A stretch of 64,000 nucleotides of DNA from Bradyrhizobiaceae bacterium (GTDB lineage Bacteria > Pseudomonadota > Alphaproteobacteria > Rhizobiales > Xanthobacteraceae), in NCBI GenBank assembly GCA_020544565.1, contig CP078014.1:2234016-2298015 (forward strand). Reading direction: 5' to 3'. Made by a program: the position numbers and the translations under genes. Positions 61,626 through 64,000 of the stretch are shown here, one piece after another. The notes beneath the pieces were generated by a model that did no database searches, had not been told where the DNA came from, and saw only the letters and a program-made list of their open reading frames with translations. Every line of letters begins with the position of its first letter. Positions within the stretch are counted from its first letter, which is position 1.

Positions 61626-62918
61626 TCACGCCTCAAACGGATTTTGCACCAGGATCGTATCCTCGCGTTCAGGACTTGTGGACAGCAACGCGATGGGACA
61701 GCCTACCAATTCTTCCACGCGGCGGACATATTTGATGGCCTGAGCCGGCAAATCCGCCCATGACCGGGCGCTCGCGGTCGGCTCCTTCCAGCCTTCGATG
61801 GTCTCATAGATCGGGGTGACCCGCGCCTGTGCTCCTTCGCCGGCTGGGAAATAATCGATTTCCTTGCCATCCAGCTTGTAGCCGACGCAGACCTGAATTT
61901 CATCGAAACCGTCGAGAATATCGAGCTTGGTCAGGGCGAGACCGTGAATGCCGCTGGTCCGCGCGGTCTGGCGCACCAGCACGGCGTCGAACCAGCCGCA
62001 GCGACGCTTGCGCCCGGTATTGACGCCGAACTCCTTGCCGCGGCGACCGATCTCCTCGCCGATCTCGTCCGTCAGTTCGGTCGGGAACGGCCCCTGGCCG
62101 ACGCGGGTGGTGTAAGCCTTGCAGATGCCGAGCACATAGCCGACCGCGCTCGGGCCCATACCGGTGCCGGTGGCAGCCTGCGCCGCCACGGTGTTCGACG
62201 AGGTGACGTAGGGATAGGTGCCGTGATCGACGTCGAGCAGCGCGCCTTGCGCACCCTCGAACAGGATGCGCTTGCCCTCGCGACGCTTGAGGTCGAGCAG
62301 GCTCCACACCGAATCCGCGAACGGCAACACCCGCGGCGCGATGGCGGTCAACTCGGTCATCACCTTGGCGCCGTCGATCTCCGCCAGGCCGAGGCCGCGG
62401 CGCAGCGCGTTGTGATGGGCCAGCAGACGGTCGATCTTGTGCGGCAGCGTCTGCGGATCGGCGAGGTCCATCAGGCGGATGGCGCGGCGACCGACCTTGT
62501 CCTCGTAGGCCGGGCCGATGCCGCGCTGGGTGGTGCCGATGGCGGTGGCCTTGCTGGCGTTCTCGCGCACCGCATCGAGTTCGCGATGCAGCGGCAGGAT
62601 CAGCGTGACGTTTTCCGCCACGCGCAGATTGTCCGGCGAGATCGCCACGCCCTGGCTCTTGAGCTTGTCCAGCTCGGCGACGAACGCCTCGGCGTCGAAC
62701 ACCACGCCGTTGCCGATCACCGACAGCTTGGAAGACCGCAGCACGCCGGACGGCATCAACGCCAGCTTGTAGGTGTTGCCATTGATGACGAGAGTATGGC
62801 CGGCGTTATGGCCGCCCTGAAAGCGCACGACGATGTCGGCCTGCTCCGACAGCCAATCGACGATCTTGCCTTTTCCCTCGTCGCCCCACTGGGCGCCGAC
62901 AACGACGACATTGGACAT
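61626..62918 (-). CDS. purA: Adenylosuccinate synthetase
   Basis: A 430-residue enzyme from ATG 62918, [20 protein letters not shown], the defining GTP-binding opening. [10 protein letters not shown] and [14 protein letters not shown] are also present. It joins IMP and aspartate using GTP, the first committed step to AMP. An open frame extends upstream to 63278, but it has no family similarity there. A housekeeping gene. Confidence 0.97.
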   Translation of the reverse strand: MSNVVVVGAQWGDEGKGKIVDWLSEQADIVVRFQGGHNAGHTLVINGNTYKLALMPSGVLRSSKLSVIGNGVVFDAEAFVAELDKLKSQGVAISPDNLRVAENVTLILPLHRELDAVRENASKATAIGTTQRGIGPAYEDKVGRRAIRLMDLADPQTLPHKIDRLLAHHNALRRGLGLAEIDGAKVMTELTAIAPRVLPFADSVWSLLDLKRREGKRILFEGAQGALLDVDHGTYPYVTSSNTVAAQAATGTGMGPSAVGYVLGICKAYTTRVGQGPFPTELTDEIGEEIGRRGKEFGVNTGRKRRCGWFDAVLVRQTARTSGIHGLALTKLDILDGFDEIQVCVGYKLDGKEIDYFPAGEGAQARVTPIYETIEGWKEPTASARSWADLPAQAIKYVRRVEELVGCPIALLSTSPEREDTILVQNPFEA

Positions 62919-63276
62919 TTCCAGACAGTCTCCCGCAACCCGCAAATCCGCCGGACGTCCGGCGCCTTGCAGCTTGGGCTGGTCGCTTGCGAGGCATGTC
63001 ACCGGATAACGGATGCGCGCAGGGGACGCAAGCGCGAACGGCATCGGCGCCCTGCGGCGATGCCGCACAAACCGTTGATATTCCCGGAAAATCCGGATAG
63101 CGCGAAGCACGTTCCACAACGGCGCGCCGGCCGGTCGCCTCGCGTTCGCCCCGGTCGCGCGGGCAGACGAATCCCCGTCGGCGCTGGGCGCGCAGCGCAA
63201 TGGAGCAATCCGGGATTGTCGGTTGTGAACGTCCCGAATATCGGCACAACTCGCGTCTTCCCGTCGCAAGAAGTCC
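62919..63276. promoter_or_regulatory. Divergent gap between purA and the EamA gene
   Basis: These 358 bp hold the divergent promoters of purA and the exporter. No operator, hairpin or small gene was recognised. GC content remains high throughout. Confidence 0.5.
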
Positions 63277-64000
63277 ATGACCGTCGCTGATCCGCCTTCG
63301 CTGCGCCCGTCCCCGATCGCCCGGATGGCCGACCAGCCCTATCTGCTGCTGAGCCTGATGTCGCTGTTCTGGGCCGGCAACATCGTGCTCGGGCGCTACG
63401 TCGCCGGGCATGTGCCGCCATTCGCGCTGACCTTCGTGCGCTGGGGCGGCACCGCCCTGCTGCTGGCGCCATTCGCATGGCCGCATCTGCAGCGCGACTG
63501 GCCCGTGATCAAACGGCACCTGCCGCTGCTGCTGGCACTGGCGTTCACCGGCTTCGCCGCCAACAACGCGCTGTCCTACTGGGGCCTGCAACACACCCAG
63601 GCGCTGAACGCGCTGCTGATCCAGTCGTCCGGACCGCTGTTCGTGGCGCTGTGGTCGCTGGTGCTGTTCGGCATCCGCCTGACATGGGCGCAGACCGTCG
63701 GCATCGCCATCTCGCTGCTTGGCGTGCTCATCATCATCCTGCGCGGCAATCTCACGGCGCTGACGGCGATCGAAATCAATGCTGGCGACGTCATGTTCGC
63801 CGTCGCCCTGTCGGTGTTCGGACTGTATTCATCGCTGATGCCACGCCGGCCGCCGATGCATCCGCTCTCCCTGATGGCCTTCACCACCGGAGCCGGAGCC
63901 TTGATGCTGATGCCGCTGGTCGGCTGGGAAATCTCCACCGGCGAGACGCTGGTGTTCGACGCGCTCACCATGGCGACGATCGTGTTCGTGGTCGTGTTTC
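63277..64000 (+). CDS. EamA/DMT-family transporter (3' end beyond window)
   Basis: From ATG 63277 ([20 protein letters not shown]) the frame is open to the window edge, about 241 residues of an expected 300. It has seven or eight hydrophobic helices and the first-repeat pattern [20 protein letters not shown] typical of EamA exporters. Substrate unknown. Divergent from purA. Confidence 0.88.
   Translation, partial: MTVADPPSLRPSPIARMADQPYLLLSLMSLFWAGNIVLGRYVAGHVPPFALTFVRWGGTALLLAPFAWPHLQRDWPVIKRHLPLLLALAFTGFAANNALSYWGLQHTQALNALLIQSSGPLFVALWSLVLFGIRLTWAQTVGIAISLLGVLIIILRGNLTALTAIEINAGDVMFAVALSVFGLYSSLMPRRPPMHPLSLMAFTTGAGALMLMPLVGWEISTGETLVFDALTMATIVFVVVF

Noticed and set aside
62919-63278. N-terminal extension of purA
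   Set aside because: The 120 extra residues have no similarity to adenylosuccinate synthetase. The universal start [18 protein letters not shown] is at 62918.

Overview
This 64-kb window is chromosomal DNA of a GC-rich alphaproteobacterium. The protein styles fit the Hyphomicrobiales, most likely Nitrobacteraceae (Bradyrhizobium, Afipia or Rhodopseudomonas relatives). Pointers are Cox-type molybdenum hydroxylases, Liv-type and Bug/TctC uptake systems, many acyl-CoA enzymes, and a purA locus beside a long proline-rich membrane protein. I see no tRNA, rRNA or CRISPR array.

Layout. 1-9.7 kb is catabolic. It holds one molybdenum-hydroxylase operon (FAD, 2Fe-2S and molybdopterin subunits, the last cut by the window edge), a NIPSNAP protein, MocR and LysR regulators, a drug/metabolite exporter, and a Rieske ferredoxin operon. 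The last gene of that operon is a chimera: the front of an amidohydrolase fused in frame to the back of a Bug/TctC binding protein. 9.7-21.3 kb is a decayed lambda-type prophage (large terminase, gpW, portal, S49 protease with internal scaffold, fused remnants of decoration and capsid genes, head-tail proteins, small terminase). It also holds a HigBA toxin-antitoxin pair, a universal stress protein, a LysE exporter, and two nearly identical hexameric tyrosine-coordinated heme protein genes on a 250-bp direct repeat. The small and large terminase genes lie at opposite ends, so the prophage is circularly permuted, and no integrase, tail or lysis genes were found.

21.5-31 kb is a substrate-inducible acid/acyl-CoA cluster: aldehyde dehydrogenase, NitT/TauT-type ABC transporter, acyl-CoA ligase, enoyl-CoA hydratase, thiolase-like and DUF35 proteins, and a TetR regulator. 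An identical palindrome (GCACGATCGTGC) in three intergenic regions ties it into one regulon.

31-58 kb is the most unusual part. On the minus strand an apparent single operon of about 15 kb runs livK-livH-livMG-livF-coxLMS-coxG-LLM oxidoreductase-cofE-cofD-cofC-fbiC. It combines uptake of an unknown substrate, a molybdenum hydroxylase, an F420-type oxidoreductase and a complete F420 biosynthesis set. Beyond it lie a PLP lyase-like enzyme, an IclR regulator and an M24 hydrolase. A plus-strand operon follows: a second LLM oxidoreductase, an NADPH:F420 reductase, a RidA-type protein and L-serine dehydratase. An IclR-style inverted repeat (GTTTCN-N5-TGAAAC and near variants) precedes livK and occurs twice between the M24 and LLM genes. 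I infer an IclR-controlled island that makes its own F420 to degrade an unidentified, probably nitrogen-containing, compound.

58-64 kb returns to ordinary chromosome: an orphan Bug protein, a small conserved protein, a formyltransferase-like gene, the proline-rich membrane protein, purA and a partial EamA exporter.
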